Assembly: GCF_003020115.1 (NCBI RefSeq)
Contig: NZ_PYFX01000003.1
Span: forward strand, 124,001-188,000
Length of the DNA: 64,000 bases
Source: Bradyrhizobium sp. MOS002
GTDB taxonomy: Bacteria > Pseudomonadota > Alphaproteobacteria > Rhizobiales > Xanthobacteraceae
Reading direction: 5' to 3'
This document shows, one piece after another, positions 50,623 to 62,122 of this stretch. The position numbers and the translations under genes are program-made. The notes under the pieces are model-generated. The model searched no databases and was not told the origin of the DNA. It saw nothing but the letters and a program-made list of their open reading frames with translations. The stretch's first letter is position 1. Each line of letters opens with the position of its first letter.

Positions 50623-52119
50623 TTACTCCCACGCCCACGTCGAGAAATCGTTCTCGTACTGGGGCACGTCCTTCCAGACGCCCTTCAGCTTCTTGTTGGT
50701 GATGGTGATCAGCTGCGGCTGGTACAAATAGCCCGAGACCGCGTCAGTGGCTAGCATGCGCTGGGCGTCGCCGAGAAGCTTGACCCGGGCAGCTTCATCC
50801 GGCGTCGACACGATCTGCTTGTAGAGCGCGTTGAAGGCGTCGTTGTTGTAGCCGAGATAGTAGTCCGGCTCGGTGATCTTGACGAGATCGAACGGCTCGA
50901 CATGGCTGACGATGGTGAGGTCGAAATTGTGCGGACCATTGCCGGCGAACACCTGCGACAGCCATTGCGCCCATTCGACGTTCTCGATCTTGGCGATGAT
51001 GCCGACCTTGGCGAGCTGGGCCGCGAGGATCTCGCCGCCCTGCCGCGCGTAGGACGGCGGCGGCAGCTTCAGCGAGAGCTCGAGCGGCGTGGTGATGCCG
51101 GCCTCGGCGAGGAGCTTCTTGGCCTTCTCGGGATCGTAGGGGTTGATGCCTGTGGTGTCGACGTAGCCGAGCGCGGTCGGGACGTAGAAGCTGCCGATCG
51201 GCGTGCCGAAACCATCGACCGCGCCGTCGATCATCGCCTTGCGATCGATCGCGGCGAGGATCGCACGGCGCACGCGGACATCGTCGAGCGGCTTCTTGCG
51301 ATGGTTGATGCCGACGATGGTCTTCGCTCTGGAGCCGCCGACCATAACGTTGAAGCGCGGATCGGCCTTGAATTGGGCGATGGTGCGCTGGGCCGACACG
51401 CGCGGAAACGCGTCGACGTCGCCCGACAGCAGCGCCGCCGTCTGCGCGGACGGATCGGAGATGAAGCGGATCGTCACCTTCGAGAGCTTGATCGCGGCGG
51501 CGTTGCGATAGTCGGCCCATTTGGTCAGGGTCATCGAGGAGCCCTTGGCCCAGGCGCCCAGCTGATAGGGCCCGGTCCCGACCGGCTGCGTGATATTGGT
51601 GGCAGCGCTCTTCGGCTCGACGATCGAGCCGCTCGCCTGCCCCAGCAGGAACGGCAGGTTCGGCTCGGAATTTTTCAAGGTGATCACGACCGTGTCAGCG
51701 TCGGGCGCGTCGACCTTCTCGAAGGCCTGGAACAGGCTCTTGTCCTTGTTGGTGCTGGTGGCGACAGCGTTGCGCTCGAACGAGAACTTCACGGCGGCGG
51801 AATCGAACGGCTCGCCATTGTGGAACTTGACGCCCTTGCGCAGCTTGAACGTATAGGTTTTCAGATCGGGCGATGCGGTCCAGCTCTCCGCCAGCAGGGG
51901 CGACGTGGTGCCGTCCTCGTTGATCTTGGTCAGGGTCTCATAGATGTTGTAGAGCGTGACCTCGGCGATCGCGGCGGCGGCGGCGTTGGTGGGATCGAGC
52001 CCCGGCGGCTCCAGCGCCATCGCCATGACGACGCTGTCCTTCTTGCTCTGCGCCAGCACCGGCAACGGCGCCGCGGCAAGCACGGCGGCGAATGCGACGA
52101 TCGATAGTTTCCTGAACAT
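50623..52119 (-). CDS. Peptide/opine-type ABC transporter substrate-binding protein (SBP family 5)
   Basis: A 498-residue periplasmic binding protein of the DppA/OppA family. The signal peptide is FRKLSIVAFAAVLAAAPLPVLAQ. The mature part has LEPPGLDPTNAAAAA, LYNIYETLTKINEDG, LRKGVKFHNGEPFDSAAVKFSFER and VGTGPYQLGAWAKGSSMTLTKW. The ATG at 52119 is preceded by GGGGAG. It is the last gene of the operon, 55 bp after the dppF-like ATPase; binding proteins more often come first. The ligand is unknown; dipeptides, opines and glutathione are candidates. Confidence 0.93.
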   Translation of the reverse strand: MFRKLSIVAFAAVLAAAPLPVLAQSKKDSVVMAMALEPPGLDPTNAAAAAIAEVTLYNIYETLTKINEDGTTSPLLAESWTASPDLKTYTFKLRKGVKFHNGEPFDSAAVKFSFERNAVATSTNKDKSLFQAFEKVDAPDADTVVITLKNSEPNLPFLLGQASGSIVEPKSAATNITQPVGTGPYQLGAWAKGSSMTLTKWADYRNAAAIKLSKVTIRFISDPSAQTAALLSGDVDAFPRVSAQRTIAQFKADPRFNVMVGGSRAKTIVGINHRKKPLDDVRVRRAILAAIDRKAMIDGAVDGFGTPIGSFYVPTALGYVDTTGINPYDPEKAKKLLAEAGITTPLELSLKLPPPSYARQGGEILAAQLAKVGIIAKIENVEWAQWLSQVFAGNGPHNFDLTIVSHVEPFDLVKITEPDYYLGYNNDAFNALYKQIVSTPDEAARVKLLGDAQRMLATDAVSGYLYQPQLITITNKKLKGVWKDVPQYENDFSTWAWE

Positions 52120-52174
52120 GCGTAACTCCCCGGCCTTGTCTTGTCTCAAACCTACGCCAATCCCGCCGCGGACG

Positions 52175-53175
<1,001 letters not shown>

Positions 53176-53179
<4 letters not shown>

Positions 53180-54195
53180 GTGGGCAACGCTCCGACATTC
53201 GCGGCCATGGACACGTCGGTCCGGATGCAGCGCACGAAGTGGCCGGGTCCGACGTCCACCATCAGTGGAAGTGCGGCCCGGCACTGCTCGATCACGAGCG
53301 GACACCGGTCGGCGAAGGTGCAACCGGACGGCAGATCGGCGAGCTCCGGCACCGTGCCCGAGATCGTCGTCAGCCGCGTCCCCTTGCGTGCGCCGAGCTT
53401 CGGTCGGGCGCGGAACAGGCCCTGCGTGTAGGGGTGTCCCATCCGGCGGAACACCTCGTTGGTCGGTCCGCTCTCGATGATCGTGCCGCCGTACATCACC
53501 ATCATGCGTTGCACGTTCTCGGCGATGACGCCGAGATCGTGCGAGATCAGGATCATCGACATGCCGCGCTCTTCGACCAGATCGGCGACGAGGTCGAGGA
53601 TCTGGCCCTGAATGGTGACGTCGAGCGCCGTGGTCGGCTCGTCCGCGATCAGAAGGTCCGGCTCGCAGGCGAGCGCCATCGCAATCGTGACGCGCTGACG
53701 CTGGCCGCCGGAAAACTGGTGCGGATAGGCGTCGACGCGCCTGGCCGGATCAGGCAGCCCGACGCGGTCGAGCAAGGCGATCGTTTCTCGCCGCGCCTGC
53801 GAGGCGGAGTATTTCCTGTGACGCCGCAGCGGCTCGGCGACCTGATGGCCGATCGTGTGCATCGGGTTGAGCGCGGTCATCGGCTCCTGGAAGATCATGC
53901 TGATGCGGTTGCCGCGCAAGCGACAATATTCCGCGTCCGACAATCCGGCGAGTTCGCCGCCATCCAGCTTGATGCTGCCGGTGACGACCGCGCTGTCCGG
54001 CAGCAGCCCCATCAGCGACAATGCCGTCACCGACTTGCCGCAGCCGGATTCGCCGACGAGCCCGAGCGTCTCGCCACGCTTCAGGGCAAAGCTGACGCCG
54101 CGCACGGCCTGCGCCGGCCCGCGGCTGGTGTTGAGGCGCACGCCGAGATTGGCAACCTCGATCAACGGCATGGTCGGGCGCTCGCCCATTCTCAT
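53176..54195 (-). CDS. Oligopeptide-type ABC transporter ATPase, DppD/OppD-like
   Basis: A 339-residue ATPase with Walker A LGLVGESGCGKSVTALSLMG, signature [18 protein letters not shown], Walker B DLLIADEPTTALDVT, and the D/F-specific C-terminal Cys cluster CTFADRCPLVIEQC...FVRC. The ATG at 54195 overlaps the dppC-like stop; ATGs at 54189 and 54171 are alternatives. It pairs with the DppF-like protein to form a heterodimeric motor for the DppBC-type channel. Confidence 0.94.
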
Positions 54196-55085
54196 CGCTC
54201 CCGCGCCAGTCGGGGATCGAGCAGATCGCGCAATCCGTCGCCGAGCAGATTGAGGCCGAGCACCGCGATTGCAATCGCAGCGCCCGGATAGACCGCGAGC
54301 ATCGGCGACTGGAACAGCAGCGTCTGCGCGTCGTTCAGCATCCGCCCCCACGACGGCTGCGGCGGCTGCGTGCCAAGACCGAGATAGGACAGCGCGGCCT
54401 CCGCAAGGATTGCGAGCGCAAACTGGATCGTCGCCTGCACGATCAGGATCGACAGGATGTTGGGCAGCACGTGCTCGATGGTGATGCGAAATTTGCCCTT
54501 CCCCGCCGCGCGCGCGGCCAGCACGAATTCGCGTGCCCAGATCGCGTTGGCCGAGCCGCGCGTCAGCCGGATCAGCGTCGGGATCTGGAAGATGCCGATG
54601 GCGACGATCGAGGTCACCATGCCCGGCCCCACGACCGCGGCGAGCATGATCGCGGAGAGCACGGCCGGAAAGGCAAAGGTGAAATCGGAGAATCGCATGA
54701 TGATCTCTTCGGTCCAGCCGCGCCTGGCCGACGCGATCAGGCCTAGACAGACGCCGAAGGTGAGACCGATGCTCACCGCGATGATACCGACCATGATGGT
54801 GGAGCGGGCGCCGGCGAGCAGCAGCGAGACGATGTCGCGGCCGAAGACGTCGGTGCCGAGCCAGTGCGCGGCCGAGGGCGGCCGGAGCTTTGAGGCGATG
54901 TCGATCTCGTAGGCCGACCAGGGCGTCCACACCAGCGACAGCAGCGCCGAGGCGAGCACCAGCAGGCTCAGCGCGCCGCCGAGCACGAAGCTGCGATGAC
55001 GCAGCGCGCGGCGCCAGAAGGTCCGGGCCGGCAGAGGACGCGCCAAGGCCGGCGCGTCGACGAGGGTGGACAGCGGCACGCTCAC
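54192..55085 (-). CDS. Oligopeptide-type ABC transporter permease, DppC-like
   Basis: A 297-residue inner-membrane permease. The N-terminal cytoplasmic part is followed by HWLGTDVFGRDIVSLLLAGARSTI, characteristic of DppC/OppC, and then five or so membrane helices. The ATPase-contact loop REFVLAARAAGKGKFRI and the helices near SYLGLGTQPPQPSWGRML are present. The GTG at 55085 overlaps the dppB-like stop (GTGA), and the longer frame upstream is a shadow. Confidence 0.94.
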   Translation of the reverse strand: MSVPLSTLVDAPALARPLPARTFWRRALRHRSFVLGGALSLLVLASALLSLVWTPWSAYEIDIASKLRPPSAAHWLGTDVFGRDIVSLLLAGARSTIMVGIIAVSIGLTFGVCLGLIASARRGWTEEIIMRFSDFTFAFPAVLSAIMLAAVVGPGMVTSIVAIGIFQIPTLIRLTRGSANAIWAREFVLAARAAGKGKFRITIEHVLPNILSILIVQATIQFALAILAEAALSYLGLGTQPPQPSWGRMLNDAQTLLFQSPMLAVYPGAAIAIAVLGLNLLGDGLRDLLDPRLARER

Positions 55086-56032
55086 AGATCGTGGACCTTG
55101 ATGCGGGGATCGACGAAGGCATAGAGCACATCGACCACGAAATTGACGATGACCACCATGGTCGCGAGCAGCATCACGCAGTTGCGCACCACGATGAGGT
55201 CGCGGTTGGCGATCGACTGGAAGATCAGGCGGCCGAGGCCCGGCAGATAGAACACGTTCTCGATCACGATGGTGCCGGCGAGCAGATTGGCGAATTGCAG
55301 GCCCATCACCGTCATCACGGGGATCATGGCGTTGCGCAGCACGTGACTCCACAGCACCTCGCGCTTGCCGAGCCCTTTTGCGCGCGCCGTGCGGACGAAG
55401 TCTTCGCGCAGCACTTCCAGCACGGCCGAGCGCGTGACGCGTGCCAGGATCGCGGCCTGCACCACCGCGAGCGAGACCGCCGGCAGCAGCAGCGACTTGA
55501 TCCCGAGCCAGATGCCGTCCTCCCAGCCGGGAAAACCGCCCGCGGAGAGCCATTGCAGCCGCACCGAGAACAACAGCACCAGCAGGATCGCGAACCAGAA
55601 ATTCGGCAGCGCGATGCCCACTTGCGTCAGCGACATCACGCCGACGTCGCCGAGCTTGTTGTGGTTGGCGGCGGTGTAGATGCCGGCCGAGAGCGCCAGC
55701 GTCACCGTGATCAGCATCGACATCATCGCGAGCGGAATGGTCAGCACCAACCGCTCCGCAATCAAGGCGGCAACCGGCGTGCCGTAGACATAGGAGTTGC
55801 CGAGATCGCCGACGAGCAGCCCCTTGATCCATTGCAAATAGCGAACCGCCAGCGGCTGGTCGAGCCCGAGTTTGACGGTGAGCGCGCGCACCGCGTCGGC
55901 CGAGGCATCGGCGCCCATCAGCATCTGCGCGGCGTTGCCCGGAAGCGCATCCAGCACCAGGAAAATGATCACGGACGCGCCGACCAGCGTCGCCAGCAAG
56001 GTCAGGACACGTCGGAGGACAAATACGCTCAT
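55082..56032 (-). CDS. Oligopeptide-type ABC transporter permease, DppB-like
   Basis: A 316-residue permease. The N-terminus FVLRRVLTLLATLVGASVIIFLVL is typical of DppB/OppB, with LPGNAAQML and the central ATPase-contact loop REDFVRTARAKGLGKREVLW. It ends FVDPRIKVHD, as family members do. It is the first transporter gene after the amidase (84-bp gap) and is coupled by 4 bp to the dppC-like gene. Confidence 0.94.
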   Translation of the reverse strand: MSVFVLRRVLTLLATLVGASVIIFLVLDALPGNAAQMLMGADASADAVRALTVKLGLDQPLAVRYLQWIKGLLVGDLGNSYVYGTPVAALIAERLVLTIPLAMMSMLITVTLALSAGIYTAANHNKLGDVGVMSLTQVGIALPNFWFAILLVLLFSVRLQWLSAGGFPGWEDGIWLGIKSLLLPAVSLAVVQAAILARVTRSAVLEVLREDFVRTARAKGLGKREVLWSHVLRNAMIPVMTVMGLQFANLLAGTIVIENVFYLPGLGRLIFQSIANRDLIVVRNCVMLLATMVVIVNFVVDVLYAFVDPRIKVHDL

Positions 56033-56116
56033 GCGCGCTCGGATTCATGGGGCATCCGCGGCACGATCAACATGTCCGAGCGCCGGAGGCAAGTGCTTTG
56101 CTGCATCGCCATCTGC

Positions 56117-57538
56117 TCAATCGGGCCAGCGGGACAGAAGGCTTTGCGAGGCCTCGAACTGCGCGCTCACGCGCAGCAAGTCCGCATCGGCGCGGAAGCG
56201 GCCCACGAGTTGCAATCCGATCGGTAGGCCATCGCGGCCGAAGCCGCAGGGCAGACTGATCGCGGGGTGTCCGGTCATGTTGAACGGCATGGTCCAGGGG
56301 AACCAGTGCGGCCGGACGCTGTCAAAGTGCTTGCCGTCGATCTCGATGGTGCCGAACAGGTCCTGATCGATCGGCAGCGCGGTGCGGGTGATGGTCGGCA
56401 TCGCCAGCAGATGCCCGCGCGCAAGCAGGGATTGCACCCGGCCGAACAGCGCCGTGCGCGCGAACATCGCCTCCTGATAGGCCACGCCGCTGACGTCGGT
56501 GGCAAGCGCAAGCTGCTTCCGGAAGGCCTCGCTCAGCGCGTCCCCATGCTCGGCCGCGAGTTTTGCAAAGCGCGTCCGCCAGACCGTGTGATTGATGGCG
56601 CGCCAGATCGGCTCGATGTCGAACCCCTCGCCCGAAAACTCCTCGAGCTCGCCACCCAGGCCCGCGAGCCGATCGAGGCTCGCCTTGAAGCCGGCCTCGA
56701 CATCGGCAGAGACGGGGCGTCCGGGCGGCGACAGGCAGTACAGGATCTTCTGCCCACGCAGATCGCCGCGCGGGGCGGCCGTGCCGATAAAGTCGGGCAC
56801 GGGAACGCCGATCGACCAGGGATCGCAAGAATCCTCGCCGGCCATCGCCTGCATCATCAGCGCGGTGTCGGCGACGGTCCGCGTCATCGGCGTGACATAG
56901 GTCTGGTTGCCGAACACGTCCAGCGCCTGGCTATGCGGGATGACGCCGTTGCTCTGCTTCAGCCCGACCACGCCGTTGCAGGCGGCGGGAATCCGCGTCG
57001 AGCCGCCACCATCGGTCGCGATCGCAAGCGGCGCGATGCCGCTCGCCACCGCCACCGCCGCGCCGCCGCTGGAGCCGCCCGACGAGCGCTCGGCGCTCCA
57101 CGCATTGCGGGTTCGGCCGAACAGCGGCGAGTCGGTCAGGCACTTGCTGCCGAATTCGGGCGTGGTCGTCTTGCCGATCAGGATCGCGCCCTGCGCGCGC
57201 AGCCTTGCAACCGCGACGGCATCCTCGGTCGGAACATTGTCCTTGTAGGGAATGGCGCCGAAAGTGGTCTTCACGCCCCTGGTGTTGACGATGTCCTTGA
57301 CGGTGACGGGGATGCCGTGCAGCAGGCCGAGCGGCTCGCCGGCCATCACCTTGCGCTCCGCCTCGCGCGCCTGCGCCATCGCCTCGTCGCCACACAACGT
57401 GATGAAGCAGTTCAACCGGGGCTGGAGCGCCTCGGCGCGCGCGAGCACGGCGCCGACGAGTTCGACGGGGGAGACTTCCTTGCGGTCGATGCGCGCGCGC
57501 AATTCGGTGGCGGACAGGAAACAGAGATCGTCGTTCAT
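56117..57538 (-). CDS. Amidase (amidase-signature family)
   Basis: A 473-residue amidase-signature hydrolase. The Ser-cisSer-Lys triad is visible: Lys in GIPVTVKDIVNTRG, the cis-Ser and nucleophile in ERSSGGSSGGAAVAVASG and DGGGSTRIPAACNG. The ATG at 57538 gives the usual N-terminus (FLSATELRARIDRKEVSPVE). No strong ribosome site is seen. It leads the ABC operon with an 84-bp gap to dppB, so it probably hydrolyses an amide taken up by that transporter. Substrate unknown. Confidence 0.92.
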   Translation of the reverse strand: MNDDLCFLSATELRARIDRKEVSPVELVGAVLARAEALQPRLNCFITLCGDEAMAQAREAERKVMAGEPLGLLHGIPVTVKDIVNTRGVKTTFGAIPYKDNVPTEDAVAVARLRAQGAILIGKTTTPEFGSKCLTDSPLFGRTRNAWSAERSSGGSSGGAAVAVASGIAPLAIATDGGGSTRIPAACNGVVGLKQSNGVIPHSQALDVFGNQTYVTPMTRTVADTALMMQAMAGEDSCDPWSIGVPVPDFIGTAAPRGDLRGQKILYCLSPPGRPVSADVEAGFKASLDRLAGLGGELEEFSGEGFDIEPIWRAINHTVWRTRFAKLAAEHGDALSEAFRKQLALATDVSGVAYQEAMFARTALFGRVQSLLARGHLLAMPTITRTALPIDQDLFGTIEIDGKHFDSVRPHWFPWTMPFNMTGHPAISLPCGFGRDGLPIGLQLVGRFRADADLLRVSAQFEASQSLLSRWPD

Positions 57539-57664
57539 GGAAGGACCGGCTCGCGTCAGGGTGCGCAGACCTTGCCAGCGTGCACCGATCCTGTCCATTT
57601 CGGCTTGCGCATGGCCGCAGTCCACCGAGACAACTCGGAAGTGGGGCGAGGCCTGATGCCCCAG

Positions 57665-58609
57665 CTACCAGCTCCAGTTGATCTCATGGCTCCACGGCGG
57701 GTCGGCACCGGGGCGGGTGCAGGTCAGGCCGGCGCAATTGGCGGCAAAGGACAGTGCACGGTCAAGCTCTTCTGCGCCGATATCCTTCAGTTGCTGTCGG
57801 GCGAGACGTCCCTGCTTGTGCAGGGCGAACAACAACGCCGCTTGAAAACTGTCGCCCGCGCCGATGGTGTCGGCAACCGCGACCTTGGGCGCGGCGACCT
57901 CGATCTGCCCTGCCCCCGCGTGCCACGCGATCGCGCCGTTGTTGCCGCGGGTGACGACGACGAGGCTCGCACCCCCTGCGAGCAGCGCGCTCGCACGCCG
58001 TTGATACGGCTCGTCGCCGAACATGTAGGCAAAATCGACGTCTGACATCTTGATGAGATCGGCGCTGGCCGCGAACTCGGTCATGCGCGCGAGATAAGCC
58101 GGCTTGTCCTTCACGAGGTTGGGCCGGCAGTTCGGATCAAAGGAGATGGCCGAGGACGGTCGTGCGTCCGCGACAAGCGCCCTGGTCTCGGTCGCGCCCT
58201 GGTCGTTAACGAGCGTGGTCGAGCCGACATGGAGGGCTTCAACCCTATCGAACGGAATGGAGCCGCGCCGGTAGGTCCAGTTCCGCGTCGCGGTCTCGGC
58301 ATCGTAGAACGCGTAATGCGACTCGCCGGCGACGATGCGAACGAAGGCGAGTGTGGTCTGGTAATCGCTGCTTGTGGCGAGGGCGAGTTCGACATTGGAT
58401 GCTGCGGCGTGGTCGGCGATCATGCGCCCGAACATGTCCGTCGAGATTCCGCCGACAAAGCCGGTCGGCGCGCCGAGCCGCGCCATGCCGATTGCGACGT
58501 TGAGGCAGGAGCCGCCGACAGCCGGCATCACCGCTTCGCGCCCGGCGGGGTTTCGCGTCGGGACGAAATCGATCAGCGCATCGCCGCAGGAAATCAGCAT
58601 CCGTTTCAC
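57665..58609 (-). CDS. PfkB-family carbohydrate kinase (fructokinase-like)
   Basis: A 314-residue PfkB kinase. The N-terminal segment ISCGDALIDFVPTRN and VGGSCLNVAIGMARLG form the sugar site; the C-terminal signature VADTIGAGDSFQAALL holds the catalytic Asp. RNWTYRRGSIPF fits fructokinases. Its ATG overlaps the FGGY kinase stop (ATGA). As last gene of the polyol operon it probably phosphorylates fructose made from sorbitol or mannitol. Confidence 0.92.
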   Translation of the reverse strand: MKRMLISCGDALIDFVPTRNPAGREAVMPAVGGSCLNVAIGMARLGAPTGFVGGISTDMFGRMIADHAAASNVELALATSSDYQTTLAFVRIVAGESHYAFYDAETATRNWTYRRGSIPFDRVEALHVGSTTLVNDQGATETRALVADARPSSAISFDPNCRPNLVKDKPAYLARMTEFAASADLIKMSDVDFAYMFGDEPYQRRASALLAGGASLVVVTRGNNGAIAWHAGAGQIEVAAPKVAVADTIGAGDSFQAALLFALHKQGRLARQQLKDIGAEELDRALSFAANCAGLTCTRPGADPPWSHEINWSW

Positions 58610-60246
58610 ACTCCCACTCGCATCGCGGCGCGACTGCCACGATCGACCTCACGCAGCAACTTGTAGACCTCGCGCTTGCGAGCGTGAAAGGAGGCGATGT
58701 CGGGCGTGGTCGGCTCACTCTTCCGTCCCAGCGCCGACATTCTTGCCATGGTCTCCCCGATCGAGGCACAGGCGCCGCCGGCGACCGCTCCGAGCATCGC
58801 AGCGCCGAGCAGCACCGGCTCGCTGGTCTGCGGCAACGCCACGGTGAGGCCAGTGGTATCGGCCATGATCTGCCGCACCAGCGGACTGCGGCTGGCGCCG
58901 CCGCCCATGATCATGATGCTGGCATGGACGCCGTGCGCGGCAAAGGCCTCGATCACCTCGGCAAGCCCATAGGCGAGCCCGCACAGACCGGCGACGAACA
59001 GCCGTTCCATCGAGGCGATGTCGGTGTCGAGATCGAGGCCCGCGATCACCGCGCGCGTGTCAGGGTCGGCGTAGGGCGAGCGGTTGCCGATGAACTCGGG
59101 AAGCACGTGGACGTCGCGGGCCAGCAATGTGGCGCGGCTGGCGCCGCCTGCGCGCGCGATGATGCGGCGCTCGAGAAACTCGATGAGGTCGAGGCTCTCG
59201 ACGCGCGCAGCCGCGCTCGCTTCGGCGTGGCCGGGATGCGACTTGAGGAGATGATCGATCGCCGCGCCCGCAGCCGACTGACCGCCTTCGTTGAGCCAGA
59301 AATCCGGTACCATGCCGGAGTAATAAGGACCCCACACACCCGGCACGAAGCACGGCTCCCTGGTCGTCGCCATGATGCAGGCCGACGTTCCCATGATGTA
59401 GGCAAGGCGATCGGAGACATCTGTCGCGCCGTCCGATTCATCGCGTCCGCCGATGGCGCCGACGCCGCCGGCATGCGCATCGATCAGGGACGCTCCGACC
59501 GGTGTACCCGCTGACAGGCCGAGATCGGCCGCGGCAGTGCGGGAGAGACCTGCACCCAGGCGCGTACCGGGGGCGACGATCTCGGTGCCGATCCGGGCGT
59601 ATTTCTCGTTGACGAAATCCGACAGGCCAATGCGCTTGAAGAATGGCGCGCTCCAGCCGCCGCCATCGTGGGCAAGATAGTTCCATTTGCAGGTGACTGT
59701 GCAGGTCGAGCGTTGCAACGAGCCGGTGGCGCGCCAGGTCAGATAATCCGCCAGATCGAAGAAGTGCCCTGCAGCGTCGAAGCTCGCGCGCATGTGCCGC
59801 TTCAACCACAGCAGCTTCGGCATCTCCATCTCGGGCGAGATCGAGCCGCCGACATAGCGCAGCACGGCATCACCGGTTTCGTTGATCAGCCGCGCCTCGG
59901 CCGTGGCGCGGTGATCCATCCAGACGATGACGTTGCGCTGCCTGTCGCCGGAGGCGCTGACGGTGAGCGGCTCGCCTTGCCGATCGAGCACCACGAGAGA
60001 ACAGGTGGCGTCGAAACCGATACCGCCGATGCTGTCGGGCGCGATGGCAGCTTCCGCCATCGCGGCGCGAACCGATGCCGTGCAAGCGTCCCAGATATCC
60101 TGGGACGACTGTTCGACGATGTCGCCGGCCTCGTGCCATATCCTGATCGGATGCCGTGCGATTGCCAGCAAGGTGCCGGCCTCGTCAAACACCCCTGCCC
60201 GCGTGCTCGTGGTCCCTACATCGACGCCGATATACGCTCGCGGCAT
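58606..60246 (-). CDS. FGGY-family carbohydrate (pentulose) kinase
   Basis: A 546-residue FGGY kinase. The N-terminal phosphate motif is YIGVDVGTTSTRAGVFD, and VIVWMDHRATAEA, GASLIDAHAGGVGAIGG and the C-terminal MIMGGGASRSPLVRQIMAD follow. The length and GFDATCSLVVLD block fit the ribulokinase-like subgroup rather than glycerol kinase. It is followed by the PfkB kinase with a 4-bp overlap and preceded by the SDR (38 bp). A ketopentose such as D-ribulose or D-xylulose from arabitol, ribitol or xylitol oxidation is the likely substrate. Confidence 0.92.
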   Translation of the reverse strand: MPRAYIGVDVGTTSTRAGVFDEAGTLLAIARHPIRIWHEAGDIVEQSSQDIWDACTASVRAAMAEAAIAPDSIGGIGFDATCSLVVLDRQGEPLTVSASGDRQRNVIVWMDHRATAEARLINETGDAVLRYVGGSISPEMEMPKLLWLKRHMRASFDAAGHFFDLADYLTWRATGSLQRSTCTVTCKWNYLAHDGGGWSAPFFKRIGLSDFVNEKYARIGTEIVAPGTRLGAGLSRTAAADLGLSAGTPVGASLIDAHAGGVGAIGGRDESDGATDVSDRLAYIMGTSACIMATTREPCFVPGVWGPYYSGMVPDFWLNEGGQSAAGAAIDHLLKSHPGHAEASAAARVESLDLIEFLERRIIARAGGASRATLLARDVHVLPEFIGNRSPYADPDTRAVIAGLDLDTDIASMERLFVAGLCGLAYGLAEVIEAFAAHGVHASIMIMGGGASRSPLVRQIMADTTGLTVALPQTSEPVLLGAAMLGAVAGGACASIGETMARMSALGRKSEPTTPDIASFHARKREVYKLLREVDRGSRAAMRVGV

Positions 60247-60284
60247 TGTCGCTCCCGGAAGCTCTCGTCAGTTTTGACGCAAGC

Positions 60285-61058
60285 CTACCAGCAAGTGTAG
60301 CCGCCATCTACCAGCACGATGCTGCCGGTCATCAAGCTCGCGGCCTCCGAGGCAAGGAACAGCACGACTGAGGCGATCTCATCGACCTGCCCCATCCGTG
60401 CCATCGGGGTTCCACCGATCCAGGCGTCGTACATTCTCGGATTGCTCTTCACGAAGGCGTTGAGCGGCGTCTCGATATAGGTCGGCGCCACCGCGTTGAC
60501 GCGGACGCCACGCGCGCCCCATTCGGCAGCCAGCGATTTCGTGAGATGGTGCACGCCGGCCTTGGACGCATTGTAGAAGCACTGCTCCTGCGGCTTGTTG
60601 ACGATGAAACCCGACATCGATCCGATATTGACGATGGCGCCGCTCTTGGCGTTGAGCATGTGCTTGCCGAACTCGCGGCAGCACCAGAAAGTGCCGTTGA
60701 GATTGACGTCGATGACGTTGAGCCAGTGCTCGTCCGTCACGGTCTCCGCGGGCGTCTCGCTGCGGGCGATGCCGGCGTTGTTGACCAGGATGTCCACCTT
60801 GCCGTGACGTGCGACGAGGTCACTCGCGACCTCCGCCACCCGCTTGGTGTCCGTGACGTCCATGATCGCCGTCTCGGCGTCGAAGCCCTTTGCCTTCAGA
60901 CTGGCTTTCGCACTGTCGGCGACCTTGCTGTCACGATCGCCGATGACAACCCTGGCGCCGGCTTCAGCCAGCGCTTCGGCGCAGGCAAGCCCGATGCCCT
61001 GCCCGCCGCCGGTGATGAACGCCGTCTTGCCGTTCAGCTTGAATTTTTCCAGGTACAT
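60285..61058 (-). CDS. SDR-family polyol dehydrogenase
   Basis: A 257-residue classical short-chain dehydrogenase. The NAD-binding motif AFITGGGQGIGLACAEAL, ILVNNAGIA, and the catalytic Ser...Tyr-x-x-x-Lys (NIGSMSGF... CFYNASKAGVHHL) are present. The C-terminus GSIVLVDGGYTCW is typical of sorbitol, mannitol or arabitol dehydrogenases. I chose the ATG at 61058 with GGAAAGAG upstream over a longer frame. It lies between the ABC ATPase and the two kinases, so it should oxidise the imported polyol. Confidence 0.93.
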   Translation of the reverse strand: MYLEKFKLNGKTAFITGGGQGIGLACAEALAEAGARVVIGDRDSKVADSAKASLKAKGFDAETAIMDVTDTKRVAEVASDLVARHGKVDILVNNAGIARSETPAETVTDEHWLNVIDVNLNGTFWCCREFGKHMLNAKSGAIVNIGSMSGFIVNKPQEQCFYNASKAGVHHLTKSLAAEWGARGVRVNAVAPTYIETPLNAFVKSNPRMYDAWIGGTPMARMGQVDEIASVVLFLASEAASLMTGSIVLVDGGYTCW

Positions 61059-61098
61059 GTTGCTCTTTCCGCCTCTTGCCGTTTCTTGCCGTTTCTTG

Positions 61099-62106
<1,008 letters not shown>

Positions 62107-62122
62107 GATCCGGCAGCCCTTC

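Noticed and set aside
55000..56227. Plus-strand 445-codon frame over the permease genes
   Set aside because: It is the antisense shadow of dppB/dppC-like genes, rich in Arg/His/Asp, without hydrophobic segments or domains.
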